DNA of 64,000 bases from Corynebacterium aquatimens (GTDB lineage: Bacteria > Actinomycetota > Actinomycetes > Mycobacteriales > Mycobacteriaceae). Each line of letters opens with the position of its first letter. Position 1 is the stretch's first letter. A program made the translations under genes and the position numbers. The notes beneath the pieces are model-generated. The model was not told the origin of the DNA and ran no database searches. It was given only the letters and a program-made list of their open reading frames with translations. The stretch lies in assembly GCF_030408395.1 (NCBI RefSeq), contig NZ_CP046980.1, positions 1,550,001 through 1,614,000 on the forward strand, read 5' to 3'. Positions 27,901-38,600 of this stretch are shown here, piece after piece.

Positions 27901-28425
27901 ATGTTCAACTCACACAGCTACACCACGTTCAATTCCGATAACTACCGCTCCACCTTGTCCCGCCCCCTGTCCGTGCGGGATCTCACCCACCTGATCCGCG
28001 ACCGCCACGGGGATGCGCTGGACCGCCTTGATTCCGTGATCCACCACCCGCGCTCCCTGGCACGGTCCGGCGCCGGGTGGCGACCACCAGTCAAAAGCCT
28101 GCCACGGGTGGACGGCAGCTCCCACCTCGTCGCTGCGATCACCCGCCGCCGAGTGGGGCCACTCGCGCGGGCGCGCATCAAGGGCTACGGAGAAACCGAT
28201 ATTCCCGCCTACCTGTTGGAAATTCGGTTCACCGACCCCTCCGGCCGGGCTATCGATCGCGACGTAGCTGAGGCATGGGTGCGGGGATTAGTACCAGAGA
28301 ACATGGCGGGTGCTGTCCACGAACTCGAGTCGGTGAATGCAGCCACGTTCGTGTGGCTCGTAGACAGGAACTACTACCCCATCTACTCACCGCCATCGAT
28401 GTTTGAAAACCTGGCCGCGGCCTAA
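27901..28425 (+). CDS. Protein of unknown function
   Basis: About 174 aa from ATG 27901; an in-frame GTG at 27865 would add 12 residues. No signal peptide or TM. It is rich in Arg and His (RRRVGPLARARIKGYGETDIPAY) and has a plausible alpha/beta pattern. I do not recognise a family. Codon use is like the core genome. It is divergent from the MFS operon and converges with the acidic protein gene at 28422, overlapping it by 4 bp at the 3' ends. Confidence 0.65.
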   Translation: MFNSHSYTTFNSDNYRSTLSRPLSVRDLTHLIRDRHGDALDRLDSVIHHPRSLARSGAGWRPPVKSLPRVDGSSHLVAAITRRRVGPLARARIKGYGETDIPAYLLEIRFTDPSGRAIDRDVAEAWVRGLVPENMAGAVHELESVNAATFVWLVDRNYYPIYSPPSMFENLAAA

Positions 28426-29285
28426 ACCTCATCCTCAACGTTGGCACCGATCGTGCCGTCAAGGCCGTCTTCGATGCTGTCGATGTCGTCGATGTCGTCT
28501 GTGTCTTCTGTGGCTGTTTCTTCGTCTGTGTCTTCCTCTGTGTCGTCTTCGGCGGCGAAGAGGTCGTAGACGTCGGGTTCATCGAATTCGCCGTCGTCGA
28601 CGGGGACGAGTTGTGCTTCCCAGTCCTCGGCGTGGTCGGCGGCAAGAGAGAGTACGTCGAAGAGTCGGTCGAAGTCTACGTAGGTGCCCAGTTCTAGGGT
28701 TTCCCACTCGCCTTCGGCTTCGGCTTGGAGGCTGGCGAAGAGGCGTTCACGGTCCTCATCGGACAGCTCAGCGTCACCGTCAGACTCCCAGAGTTCGCCA
28801 ATGACGTCGTCGAGCAGGTCGTCGTAGCTGGCGGGCAGTACCACGAAAGAGACGGCTGCGGTGGGGATTCCATCGATCGTTTCAATGAGGACGCGTAGTT
28901 CGGCGCTGTCGCCGACTTCGGCGCGGACGAGGTCCGGGTTCACTGGGTCATGGAAGAAGTCGAGGTCAGAGATGCGCTCATCGGTGCCTTCCAACAGATC
29001 ACTAAAGACGGTGATGCGCTGGTCTTCCGCCATGTGCTGCGCCACCGCATCGATCGCATCGTCGACGGAGAAGACGACGGAAACCAAGACGGCTTCGAAC
29101 TCCTCATCGTCCTCATCAACGTCCGCGGCGGCGATGTAGACGTTGGCGGCGGGAAGGTGCGGATCGATCTCCACGAACTGGATTTCCAGTTCCGAGGTGA
29201 TCGGCACAAACATCGTCTCGTCATGGACGCGCGACTCAACGCCTTCACGGTCCAGGGCTGCAGCAATGTCCTCGAAGAAACTCAC
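28422..29285 (-). CDS. Acidic protein, possibly YbjN-like
   Basis: 287 aa from GTG 29285 (VSFFEDIAAALDREGV); the longer frame from 29330 would enter the esterase gene. Two similar ~120-residue alpha/beta halves (residues ~1-110, ~115-240) suggest a duplicated YbjN/type III secretion chaperone-like fold: helix, strand pair ETMFVPITSELEIQFVEID, helix DAIDAVAQHM. The last ~50 residues are almost all Asp, Glu and Thr. Cytosolic. The YbjN assignment is by fold pattern only and is uncertain. It lies directly behind the carboxylesterase gene. Confidence 0.65.
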   Translation of the reverse strand: MSFFEDIAAALDREGVESRVHDETMFVPITSELEIQFVEIDPHLPAANVYIAAADVDEDDEEFEAVLVSVVFSVDDAIDAVAQHMAEDQRITVFSDLLEGTDERISDLDFFHDPVNPDLVRAEVGDSAELRVLIETIDGIPTAAVSFVVLPASYDDLLDDVIGELWESDGDAELSDEDRERLFASLQAEAEGEWETLELGTYVDFDRLFDVLSLAADHAEDWEAQLVPVDDGEFDEPDVYDLFAAEDDTEEDTDEETATEDTDDIDDIDSIEDGLDGTIGANVEDEV

Positions 29286-29295
29286 GTGGCCCAGG

Positions 29296-30876
29296 CTACC
29301 TAGAATTCGGCGAGATGGGAGTGTCATCAAGCCCCAAGAAGTCGGCGAGGTCTTCCATGAGGTCTTCGCGGCCCATCCCCCATTCGTTCATATCGAACTC
29401 TTCCCAGGCGCGGCGCTGGTCCGGCTTGGGGTCATAGACCACGGTGGACTGGGCGTTGATGATTGCGGTGGCGCGACCGGGTTTTTCCTCCTGGCGGAAG
29501 CCGTACGCCGGCCAATCGGATCCGGGGCGGCCGTGGCGGAAGAAGTGGCCCCAGTGGTACTGCATGAACTCGCGGACCTGATCAAACTCGTTGGTGCGGC
29601 CAATGCGGTTGAGGTGGCCGGCAGGGGTGGCATATTGCATACCGAAGACCGCTTCCAGGTCGGCGGTGTGAACAGCACCCAGTCCCATGCGCGTCATTAA
29701 CTCACCCGCGTAGTCGAAGCGGTACATCCACGTACCAGCCACCTTGCGGTGATCCGTGGCGGCTTTCACCGACGGTGCCCAGAACACGGCATCGGCCACG
29801 AGTTCCGCGAAATCGGAGCGGTTACTGGCGTAGTTGTAAGCGGCCAGCACGGCATCGGAATGACGTGGATCATAAATATCCAAAAGCCTCTTTGCGGCGC
29901 GTTCGCGGGCGCGGGAACGCATGAAGAATGCCTTGGCAAAGCTGGCTTCACCGGAGTTGGTGCCCAGGATCATGGGTACGGGGGCTTCCTCCCCCGCGGC
30001 GAAGGTGGCCAGGGGATGTTTGGGCAAGATAGTGCCGTCCACGGTGGGCATGAAACACAGGTTCAGGCTTGGGATTGCACCGCCTGTCACCGTCATCGTT
30101 TGGCCAACGCGGGCGAGTTCCTCGGCGTCCTGGGCGCGCAGATCATCGATCGTCGATAAGCGCGACATGCCCATGCGATCCAGCAAGGCGCGCACCCACA
30201 TGGCGGACTGGAGACGCGAATGAACGGCCGCGACGGGCGTGGACTGGCCAATCGCGCCGTGGAAGAGACCATGGGCCGCGGGCGTACACATCAAGGTGGT
30301 TACCGCGTTTGCCCCGGCAGACTCACCCATAATGGTCACGCGGTTGGGGTCCCCGCCGAACTGCGCGATGTTGTCCCGCACCCACTGCAACGCCAAGATC
30401 TGGTCGTGGGTGGCGGGAGTGGCCACGCAGTCCTCCCCCAGCAGGCGGAAATCAAGATACCCCATGACGCCAAGCCGGAAATTGAGCGAGACGTAGACGA
30501 TGTTGGTATCGCGGGCAATGTTGTGACCCTGAGAGACCCGGTCGTTGGAGGCGCCGGTGATGAACGTGCCCCCGTGCAAATACACGACCACCGGCAGAAC
30601 ATCGTCCGTATCCGGTCGGACAATGTCCAACGTGAGGCAGTCTTCGGTGCCCTCAACCATGTCATTCGGACCGTAATTGCCCTGCAGCGCAGGCGGCGCG
30701 AACTGCGTGCAGTCCAGCGCACCCTTCCACTCCCGGGGCGGGTGCGGCGCACGGAAGCGGCTCGCCCCAGCTGTCGACGAGCCGTAGGGAACCCCGCGCC
30801 ACGTACGCAGCCCATCAAGGTACAAACCACGAACCATTCCGGTGGCGGTGGTGGCAATGGGGTGCGTGACTCGCAT
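29296..30876 (-). CDS. Carboxylesterase, type B family
   Basis: 526 aa from ATG 30876. alpha/beta-hydrolase of the type B carboxylesterase/para-nitrobenzyl esterase family: oxyanion-hole motif VYLHGGTF, nucleophile elbow GESAGAN, acid in GTNSGEASF and catalytic His in GAVHTADLEAVFG. The typical N-terminal block RTWRGVPYG and EDCLTLDIVRP are present. No signal peptide, so it is cytosolic. It hydrolyses esters of unknown nature. The gene is divergent from the membrane protein at 30941, with 64 bp between. Confidence 0.93.
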   Translation of the reverse strand: MRVTHPIATTATGMVRGLYLDGLRTWRGVPYGSSTAGASRFRAPHPPREWKGALDCTQFAPPALQGNYGPNDMVEGTEDCLTLDIVRPDTDDVLPVVVYLHGGTFITGASNDRVSQGHNIARDTNIVYVSLNFRLGVMGYLDFRLLGEDCVATPATHDQILALQWVRDNIAQFGGDPNRVTIMGESAGANAVTTLMCTPAAHGLFHGAIGQSTPVAAVHSRLQSAMWVRALLDRMGMSRLSTIDDLRAQDAEELARVGQTMTVTGGAIPSLNLCFMPTVDGTILPKHPLATFAAGEEAPVPMILGTNSGEASFAKAFFMRSRARERAAKRLLDIYDPRHSDAVLAAYNYASNRSDFAELVADAVFWAPSVKAATDHRKVAGTWMYRFDYAGELMTRMGLGAVHTADLEAVFGMQYATPAGHLNRIGRTNEFDQVREFMQYHWGHFFRHGRPGSDWPAYGFRQEEKPGRATAIINAQSTVVYDPKPDQRRAWEEFDMNEWGMGREDLMEDLADFLGLDDTPISPNSR

Positions 30877-30940
30877 GGCGCCCACAATAACCGCTTAGGA
30901 TGGTGGAGGTTTTCAAATACGTACACCCAGGAGAGACCCG

Positions 30941-31789
30941 ATGGCATTTGGAAGAAAGAAGAAGTCGAAGGAAATCGTCGACGCAATCGGGTCCGACCCG
31001 GCTGCGCTAGAGGCGAATGCGACACCGTTGGGCAAGGCGTTCATTTCCGCGCTTGACCGTGCAGTCCACATGCAGTCCGGTGTGATCAAGGCCTACGTCA
31101 ACCGCCTACGCCGGAAGAACCCGGAGGCCTCCCCCGCGGAGATCCAAGAGATGATGGACACGCTGTTCCTGCGCGCAGCCACCGGCACCGGCGCTGGGGC
31201 GGGTACTGCGGCGGCGATCCCGGGCATTGGGTTCATCACCGGTGCTGCCGCCATTGCGGGCGAATCACTCGTGTTCGTGGACCTGGCGGCACTGTACACC
31301 GTGGGTAGCGCGTACCTCCGCGGCGTGGACATTACTGATGAGGAGCGCCGCAAGGCGATCGTCTTAGTTGTTCTACTGGGCACCCAGGGCAGTGCGATTG
31401 TGGATGCACTGGTGGGCCCGAACGCACAGAAGATCCCCACGCGGGCAACCCTGTCCCGCTTCAGCGGTCCGACCCTGGCGCAGGCCAACAACATGCTTGC
31501 CCGCACGGCGATGAAGAGCATGAACAAGAAGCTGCGCCGCATGTGGATTGGCAAGATCATGCCGCTGGGCATCGGTGCGGTGGCCGGAACCATGGCAAAC
31601 CGCAAGCTAGCTAACACCGTGATTAAGAACGTGGGAACCAACTTGGGCGCAGTACCCGGGGAGTTCCCAGAGCCGCTTCCCGCCGAGACGGCGGAGGAAA
31701 AAGAACTCGATGACGCGGTGACCAAGGATTCTAAGGACGGCATGGGTTTCACCCGCGTCATCAGCTTCTTCCGTAATGCTCGTAAGTAG
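30941..31789 (+). CDS. Glycine-rich membrane-associated protein of unknown function
   Basis: About 282 aa. AGGAGAG lies upstream of ATG 30941. Basic N-terminus (MAFGRKKKSK), a central Gly/Ala-rich hydrophobic region (TGTGAGAGTAAAIPGIGFITGAAAIAGESL) that could insert in the membrane, a second hydrophobic stretch (IMPLGIGAVAGTMA) and a charged C-terminus. The GIGFITG-type glycine pattern recalls EcsC-like proteins, but the match is weak. Its stop lies 14 bp inside the ABC exporter gene, so the two are translationally coupled and may work together. Confidence 0.7.
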   Translation: MAFGRKKKSKEIVDAIGSDPAALEANATPLGKAFISALDRAVHMQSGVIKAYVNRLRRKNPEASPAEIQEMMDTLFLRAATGTGAGAGTAAAIPGIGFITGAAAIAGESLVFVDLAALYTVGSAYLRGVDITDEERRKAIVLVVLLGTQGSAIVDALVGPNAQKIPTRATLSRFSGPTLAQANNMLARTAMKSMNKKLRRMWIGKIMPLGIGAVAGTMANRKLANTVIKNVGTNLGAVPGEFPEPLPAETAEEKELDDAVTKDSKDGMGFTRVISFFRNARK

Positions 31790-34700
31790 CTCAGCTCGTG
31801 GTGATCAGCCGAATTTGCTGGTCCGCGCGCTACGGGAGCACTGGCTCCCAGCCACCCTGGCGATCGTTGCGTCGATTGTGTCCACGATCATTCAGGTCAC
31901 CTTCCCCGCGTTGACGGGGTCCGCGATTGATATCGCGACCGGCAACCGCGGTGGGTCCATCGCGGTCGTGGCGTGGACGATGGTGGTGCTGGCCGTGGCA
32001 CAGTACGCGATGCAATTTTCGCGACGCTACTGCGCGGGATTATTGGCCAACCGCGCCCAGCACTGGGTGCGCGTGGGTCTTCTTCGATCATTGAACCGTG
32101 TGGACGGTCCTGGCCAAGATGAGATCGTCACCGGGCAGGTAGTCAGCAGGTCTATTTCGGACCTTGGCCAGTTTCAGATGCTTTTGGCCATCGGACCGAT
32201 CATGTTTTCCCGCTTTCTCCAGTTGATCCTCACCATCGGCATCATGGTGTATGTTGACTGGCGTCTCACCGCGCTTGCGCTCGCGTTTTTGCCGCTCATC
32301 GTGTGGGTGGGCAACCGCTCCCGCCACTTTCTCTACGCGGCCACCTGGGTCAACCAACAAACATCGGCGGACCTAGCCAGCCACGTTGAACAAACGGTCT
32401 CCGGCATCCGCGTGGTCAAGGCGTTCGGCGCTGCTGACCGTGAGGTGGCAAAACTGGACCGCTTAGGGCGCGCGCTCTACGCGGTGAAGATGCGCACGTC
32501 GAAGCTGACTGCACGCTTTCAACCAACACTGAGCCAGTTGCCCAACCTCGCCTTGGTGGTCACCATCGTGATGGGCGGCATCATCACCATCCGCGGCGGG
32601 ATGACTGTCGGCGCGTTCGTGGCATTCACCACGTACCTCACCGCGCTGACCAGTTCCATGTCCATGCTGGCCGGCGGGTACGTGACCATGCAGATGGGCA
32701 TGAGCAGCGTCGACCGCCTCGACGAAGTCTTAAGCCTTTCACCACAGCGCACCGAGCCAGCGACCCCACTCCCGATTCCTGATGCACCAGTGGGGATTCG
32801 CTTCGACGGTGTGCACTTTTCCACCGGCGGGCACGAGGTACTGAATGACCTCAGCTTTTCCGTTGCCCCCGGCGAGTCCGTTGCCATCATCGGCCCTGCA
32901 GGCGCCGGCAAATCCATGGCGGTGCAGCTGGCCGGCGGGTTCTATGAGCCCGATGCCGGGGAGGTGTCTCTGCTTGGCCCGGACGGCCCGCTGCCCTACC
33001 CTGATCTTTCCTTGCACGACATCCGCCAGCGCGTCACGTGCGTGTTCGATGAACCATTTTTATTCTCCAGCTCTATCCGCGACAACATCGCGATGGGCGC
33101 TACGGTTTCGGAAGAAGACATCGCTCACGCTGCCCGCCTCGCGCGCGCCGACGAATTCATCACCCGCCTGCCCGACGGTTACGACACGGTGGTCGGCGAG
33201 CGCGGCCTTACCCTATCCGGCGGCCAGCGTCAGCGCATCGCCCTGGCCCGAGCGCTTCTCACTCGCGGCACCGCGCCACAAGACGCGCAGACGCACGGGC
33301 AAACATCGGTGCTTTTGCTTGACGACGCCACCAGCGCCATCGACGCCGAAAACGAAGCAGCTATCCTTACCAACCTGCGCCGCGAACGCGGCTCGATCGC
33401 CATCATCGCTATCGCGCATCGCCAATCCACCGTCGATCACGCCGATCGCGTCATCATTTTAGACCGCGGGCGCGTGCTTATCGACGGCCCCCGCGACGCC
33501 GTCATGGCCACCGCCGAGTACGCCGCACTCATGGATCCTGCACCACCTGAATCCCAGCCTCGCGCCCAGGAAAATGCCAAGCGCAGTGAACCACCGCGGG
33601 AACTACTGTGGCCGGCCGACGAGCCAACCGGCACCACGGAGCACATTGACAACCCCGCCGCCGGTGCGTTGGGGGCCGGAATGGGCGGCCGCGGCTCTGG
33701 GATGGGTGGAGGCCGTGGCGCCGGTGGCGCGGGCGCAATGGCTAGTTTTGCCATCGCCGCCACACCGGAGATCTTGTCCCGGGTGGACCGGCTCCCACCA
33801 GCAACGGAGCAACCGCGGCCGCTCCCTAATCTTGTTCGACCGCCCGCGGACGCCGACCGGTTCAAGGTGCGCGATCTGTTTGCTGCCGTGAAGTGGCTGA
33901 TCGCGGCCGTAGTTGTCCTCCTCATCGTCGGCGTCGTCGCGGATCTTGCCTTCCCCACCCTCGTGCGCGCGGCGGTGGATCGCGGCATCGAGCAGTCCAA
34001 CACCCAGGCGCTCTGGCTCACGGCAGCAGCCGCCTTGGCAGTCGTGATCATCGGGTGGGCGGCGAACTATTGCATGACCATCCTGTCGTCGAGAAGCGGC
34101 GAATCCTTGCTCTACGGCCTGCGGCTTCGCAGCTACGCGCACCTGCAGACGCTGGGCATGAGCTACTTCGAATCCCACCTGTCCGGGCGCATCATGACGC
34201 GCATGACCACCGACATTGACACCTTGTCGGGGTTTTTGCAGACCGGCCTTGCGCAGGCGATCGTGTCGCTGGCGACGCTTCTGGGCGTGGTGGTCATGCT
34301 GGTGGCCACGGATGGATCGCTGACGGTAGTGGCCCTGGCTGCGGTGCCCGTCATTGCCATTGCCACGATTATCTTCCGCCGCTACTCCAAGCGCTATTAC
34401 AGCCGCGCGCGCACGCAGATCTCCGAAGTCAACGGCGAGTTTGCGGAGCTCATCGGCGGGATCCGCGCAAGCCAAATGCACCTTATGGAAGCACCCAGCG
34501 AGGCCGCGTTTGAATCCATGAGCGCGAACTACTGCCGCACGCGTATGAAAGCGCAGCTGGCGGTGGCGCTTTACTTCCCCGGCATGCAGACCATCACGCA
34601 GGTGATGACCGCCGCGATCGTCGGCGTCGGCGCCACGCGCGTCGCGGAAGGATCACTGTCCGTGGGTGTGCTCGTGGCGTTCACGATGTATCTGAACCAG

Positions 34701-35603
34701 CTCTACGGTCCGCTGCAACAGCTGGGGCAGATCTTCGATTCATGGCAGCAGGCCACGGTGAGCTTCGAGCGCATTTCGCAGCTCCTGGCAACCTCTACCA
34801 CGGTCCCCGACACCGGCACGAAGCCCGGCGCGGCGCAGGCAGCGCGGGGTGCGATCGAGCTGCACGACGTCGATTTCTCCTACGCGACGAAAGAATCGTC
34901 CACTGCAGTGGCGAGCACTGCAGTGGAGAACAGAACACTGGAGGATATCGACATCACCTTCAAACCGGGGCAGACCGTTGCCCTGGTGGGGGCCACCGGG
35001 GCGGGCAAATCCTCCGTCGTCAAGCTAATAGCTCGCTTTTATGATCCGACGAGCGGTTCTGTGCGCGCGAGCGGCACCGACATCCGCGATTTCCCCATCA
35101 CCGACTGGCGGCGCGCGATCGCGCAAGTGCCGCAAGAGACCTACCTCTTCCCCGACACCGTGGCCGCGAACATCGCCTACGGCCGGCCGGAGGCGACGGA
35201 GGCGGAGATTGAAGACGCCGTGCGGCGCATCGGCGGCCTCGACGTGATTGCCGCGATCCCCGGCGGATTCAACCGCACTTTGGGCGAGCGCGGGCGCGGT
35301 TTGAGTTCCGGGCAACGCCAAATCATTGCCCTTGCGCGCGCGGAGATGCTTCAGCCGCACGTTGTGCTTCTCGACGAAGCAACGGCGACCCTTGATCCGG
35401 CAACCGAACGCGGCGTGTTGGAAGCGTCGTCCAAGATTGCTCGTGGGCGCACGTCCATCATCGTTGCTCACCGCTTGGCGACGGCCCGGCGAGCCGACCG
35501 AATTCTGGTCATGGAGGGGGGTCGTATTATCGAAGACGGCACCCACGAGACGCTCGTCGAGGCGGGCGGGAAATATGCAGTATTGTGGGCAATCAACAGG
35601 TGA
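31776..35603 (+). CDS. Fused two-module ABC exporter (TMD-NBD-TMD-NBD)
   Basis: 1275 aa made of two complete half-transporters. Module 1: TMD ~15-310, Walker A GPAGAGKS (Lys379), signature LSGGQRQRIALARA, Walker B VLLLDDATSAID. A Gly-rich linker (GMGGRGSGMGGGRGAGG) joins module 2: TMD ~700-990, Walker A GATGAGKS (Lys1078), signature LSSGQRQIIALARA and Walker B VVLLDEATATLD. In NBD1 the residue after the Walker B Asp is a second Asp instead of the catalytic Glu, so site 1 is probably degenerate and ATP hydrolysis uneven. A multidrug/lipid exporter next to odhA is conserved in corynebacteria and mycobacteria. Start overlaps the preceding gene by 14 bp. Confidence 0.92.
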   Translation: MLVSSSARGDQPNLLVRALREHWLPATLAIVASIVSTIIQVTFPALTGSAIDIATGNRGGSIAVVAWTMVVLAVAQYAMQFSRRYCAGLLANRAQHWVRVGLLRSLNRVDGPGQDEIVTGQVVSRSISDLGQFQMLLAIGPIMFSRFLQLILTIGIMVYVDWRLTALALAFLPLIVWVGNRSRHFLYAATWVNQQTSADLASHVEQTVSGIRVVKAFGAADREVAKLDRLGRALYAVKMRTSKLTARFQPTLSQLPNLALVVTIVMGGIITIRGGMTVGAFVAFTTYLTALTSSMSMLAGGYVTMQMGMSSVDRLDEVLSLSPQRTEPATPLPIPDAPVGIRFDGVHFSTGGHEVLNDLSFSVAPGESVAIIGPAGAGKSMAVQLAGGFYEPDAGEVSLLGPDGPLPYPDLSLHDIRQRVTCVFDEPFLFSSSIRDNIAMGATVSEEDIAHAARLARADEFITRLPDGYDTVVGERGLTLSGGQRQRIALARALLTRGTAPQDAQTHGQTSVLLLDDATSAIDAENEAAILTNLRRERGSIAIIAIAHRQSTVDHADRVIILDRGRVLIDGPRDAVMATAEYAALMDPAPPESQPRAQENAKRSEPPRELLWPADEPTGTTEHIDNPAAGALGAGMGGRGSGMGGGRGAGGAGAMASFAIAATPEILSRVDRLPPATEQPRPLPNLVRPPADADRFKVRDLFAAVKWLIAAVVVLLIVGVVADLAFPTLVRAAVDRGIEQSNTQALWLTAAAALAVVIIGWAANYCMTILSSRSGESLLYGLRLRSYAHLQTLGMSYFESHLSGRIMTRMTTDIDTLSGFLQTGLAQAIVSLATLLGVVVMLVATDGSLTVVALAAVPVIAIATIIFRRYSKRYYSRARTQISEVNGEFAELIGGIRASQMHLMEAPSEAAFESMSANYCRTRMKAQLAVALYFPGMQTITQVMTAAIVGVGATRVAEGSLSVGVLVAFTMYLNQLYGPLQQLGQIFDSWQQATVSFERISQLLATSTTVPDTGTKPGAAQAARGAIELHDVDFSYATKESSTAVASTAVENRTLEDIDITFKPGQTVALVGATGAGKSSVVKLIARFYDPTSGSVRASGTDIRDFPITDWRRAIAQVPQETYLFPDTVAANIAYGRPEATEAEIEDAVRRIGGLDVIAAIPGGFNRTLGERGRGLSSGQRQIIALARAEMLQPHVVLLDEATATLDPATERGVLEASSKIARGRTSIIVAHRLATARRADRILVMEGGRIIEDGTHETLVEAGGKYAVLWAINR

Positions 35604-35687
35604 TCGCTGCGCGTGGCGGTCAAATACGCCGCTCACCTGCAGCGGATTACACACAAACATGTATTAGAAGCGAGGCGAATCACTGCC

Positions 35688-38600
35688 GTGAGCAATGAAA
35701 GCACTTTCGGCCAAAACGACTGGTTGGTGGAAGCAATGTTCCGCCAGTACAAGGCAGACCCGAACTCTGTCGATGAGGAGTGGCGGGAGCTGTTTGCCGG
35801 TAAAGCAGACGCACCGGAAAGTTCCAGTACGCACGCGAAGGTGACCTCCATGGCTGACAAGGCGGTCGAGGACAAGGCCGCCGCCGATAAAGACGTTGCT
35901 AAGCAGGTGGAGAACGACCCGAAGGCACAAAAGCGTGTCATGACCAGCACGGAGGTGTCCACCTCTACCGCAGCGCCGAGCCAGGATGGCCGCGAAACCA
36001 AGGTTGACCGCGCTGTGCAACAGGCATCCCAGCCGTCGCAACGCACCACGCCTGCGGTGGGCGCGAAGACGAAGCGCCACACCCACGCGTCGTCGCCGCT
36101 GGAGAACCTCAAAGACCTGCCACCGGCGGGCGAGAACCAGCTCAAGGGTGCGTTCAAGGCTATTGCGAAGAACATGGACGAGTCCCTGACCGTGCCCACG
36201 GCCACCACCGTGCGCGACATGCCGGTCAAGCTCATGTTTGAAAACCGCGCGCAGATCAACGACCACTTGAAGCGCACGCGCGGTGGCAAGATCTCCTTTA
36301 CCCACATCATGGGCTGGGCCATCGTCAAGGCGACGCAGCTGCACCCGTCGATGAACAACTCCTACGAGCTCAAAGACGGCAAGCCGTTTGTAGTCACGCC
36401 GGAGCACATCAACTTGGGCCTGGCCATTGACCTTCCGAAGAAGGACGGCACCCGCGCCTTGGTCGTCGCCGCGATCAAGGGCTGCGAGCAGATGACGTTT
36501 GATAAGTTCCTCAATGCCTACGAGGACATTGTGGCCCGCGCCCGCGACGGGAAGCTGAAGATCGAAGACTTCCAGGGCGTGACCATTCAGCTGACCAACC
36601 CGGGTGGCTTTGGTACCCGCCACTCCATCCCGCGCCTGACCAAGGGCCAGGGAACCATCGTGGGCATGGGCACCATGGATTACCCGGCGGAATTCGCCGG
36701 CGCGTCCGCGGACCGCCTTGCTGAGCTGGGCGTGGGTAAGCTGACCACCCTGACCTCAACGTACGACCACCGCATCATTCAAGGCGCGGAGTCCGGCGAG
36801 TTCTTGCGCGATATTTCGCGCCTGCTTATCGACGACAAGTTTTGGGACGAAATCTTTGAAGCCCTGGGCATCCCGTACTCCCCGATGCGGTGGGCCCAGG
36901 ACATTCCGAACACCGGAGTGGACAAGAACACCCGCGTCATGGCTCTCATTGAGGCATACCGTTCCCGCGGTCACCTCATGGCCGACACGAACCCGTTGAA
37001 CTGGGAGCAGCCCGGTTTGGCAAAGCCGGACGCACGCGATCTGCTGATGGAAACCCACGGCCTGACCCTGTGGGATCTAGACCGCACGTTCAACGTCGGC
37101 GGCTTCGGCGGCAAGGAGCGCATGACGCTGCGTGAGGTGCTGACCCGCCTGCGCGCTGCCTACACCCTGCACATTGGTGCGGAGTACACCCACGTTCTGG
37201 ACCGCGATGAGCGCGACTGGCTGCGCGACCGCATTGAAGCGGGCATGCCCAAGCCGACGAACGCTGAGCAGAAGTACATCCTGCAAAAGCTCAATGCGGC
37301 CGAAGCCTTTGAGAACTTCCTGCAAACCAAGTACCTGGGCCAAAAGCGCTTCTCGCTCGAAGGCGCAGAAACTCTGATTCCGCTCATGGATGCGGTGATT
37401 GACACCGCTGCTGGCCAGGGCCTCGACGAGGTTGTCATTGGCATGCCACACCGTGGTCGCCTCAACGTTTTGTTCAACATCGTGGGCAAGCCGGTGAAAA
37501 CCATCTTCGGCGAGTTTGAGGGCAACCTGCAGCCTGCCCAGCAGGGCGGTTCCGGTGACGTGAAGTACCACCTCGGCTTTGAGGGTGAGCACATCCAGAT
37601 GTTCGGCGACGGGGAAATCAAGGTCACTTTGGCCGCCAACCCCTCACACCTGGAAGCCGTTGACCCCGTCATGGTAGGTATGGCCCGCGCTAAGCAGGAC
37701 CTGATCAACCAGGGCCAGGCAATTCAGGACCACACCGTCGTCCCGATGATGCTGCACGGCGACGCATCCTTTAGCGGCCTGGGCATCGTCCAGGAGACCC
37801 TGAACATGTCCAAGCTGCGCGGCTACGACGTCGGCGGCACCGTCCACATCGTGGTCAACAACCAGATCGGCTTCACCACCACCCCGGACTCCGGCCGCTC
37901 CACGCACTACGCCACCGACTTGGCAAAGGGCTTCGACTGCCCCGTCTTCCACGTCAACGGCGACGACCCGGAAGCCGCGGCCTGGGTGGGCCAGCTGGCT
38001 ACCGAATACCGTCGTGAGTTTGGCAAGGACGTCTTCATTGACCTGATCTGCTACCGCCTCCGCGGCCACAACGAGGCCGACGACCCGTCGGTGACCCAGC
38101 CGCTGATGTACGACCAGATCTCCTCGCACCCCTCGGTGCGTACCCGCTACACCAAGGACCTCATCGGCCGCGGCGACATCACCGAGGAAGAAGCAGAGAT
38201 CGCTGCACAGGACTTCCACGACCAGCTCGATTCCGTGTTCAACGACGTCCAGGAAAACAAGGGATCCCCTGCTGAGCAAACCGGTATCACGCACTCCCAG
38301 GAGCTGACCCGGGGGTTGGATACGTCGATAAGCGAAGAGCTTTTCAAAGACCTGGCCAACGCGTACGCGCAACTGCCGAGCGACTTCACCGCGAACAAGC
38401 GCCTCAAGCCCGTTCTGAAGAAGCGCGGCGGTTCCTACGAAGACGGCAACATCGACTGGGCCTGGGCCGAGTTGCTTGCATTCGGCTCCCTGGCTGTGGA
38501 GGGCAAGCGCGTCCGCCTTGCCGGTGAAGACTGCCAGCGCGGAACCTTCACCCAGCGCCACGCCGTGCTGTACGACCCCTCCACCGGTGAATCCTTCAAC

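Noticed and set aside
35613..35687. Extended N-terminus for OdhA
   Set aside because: The family N-terminus (STFGQN-WLV-MF) begins right after GTG 35688; the extra 25 codons have no family support.
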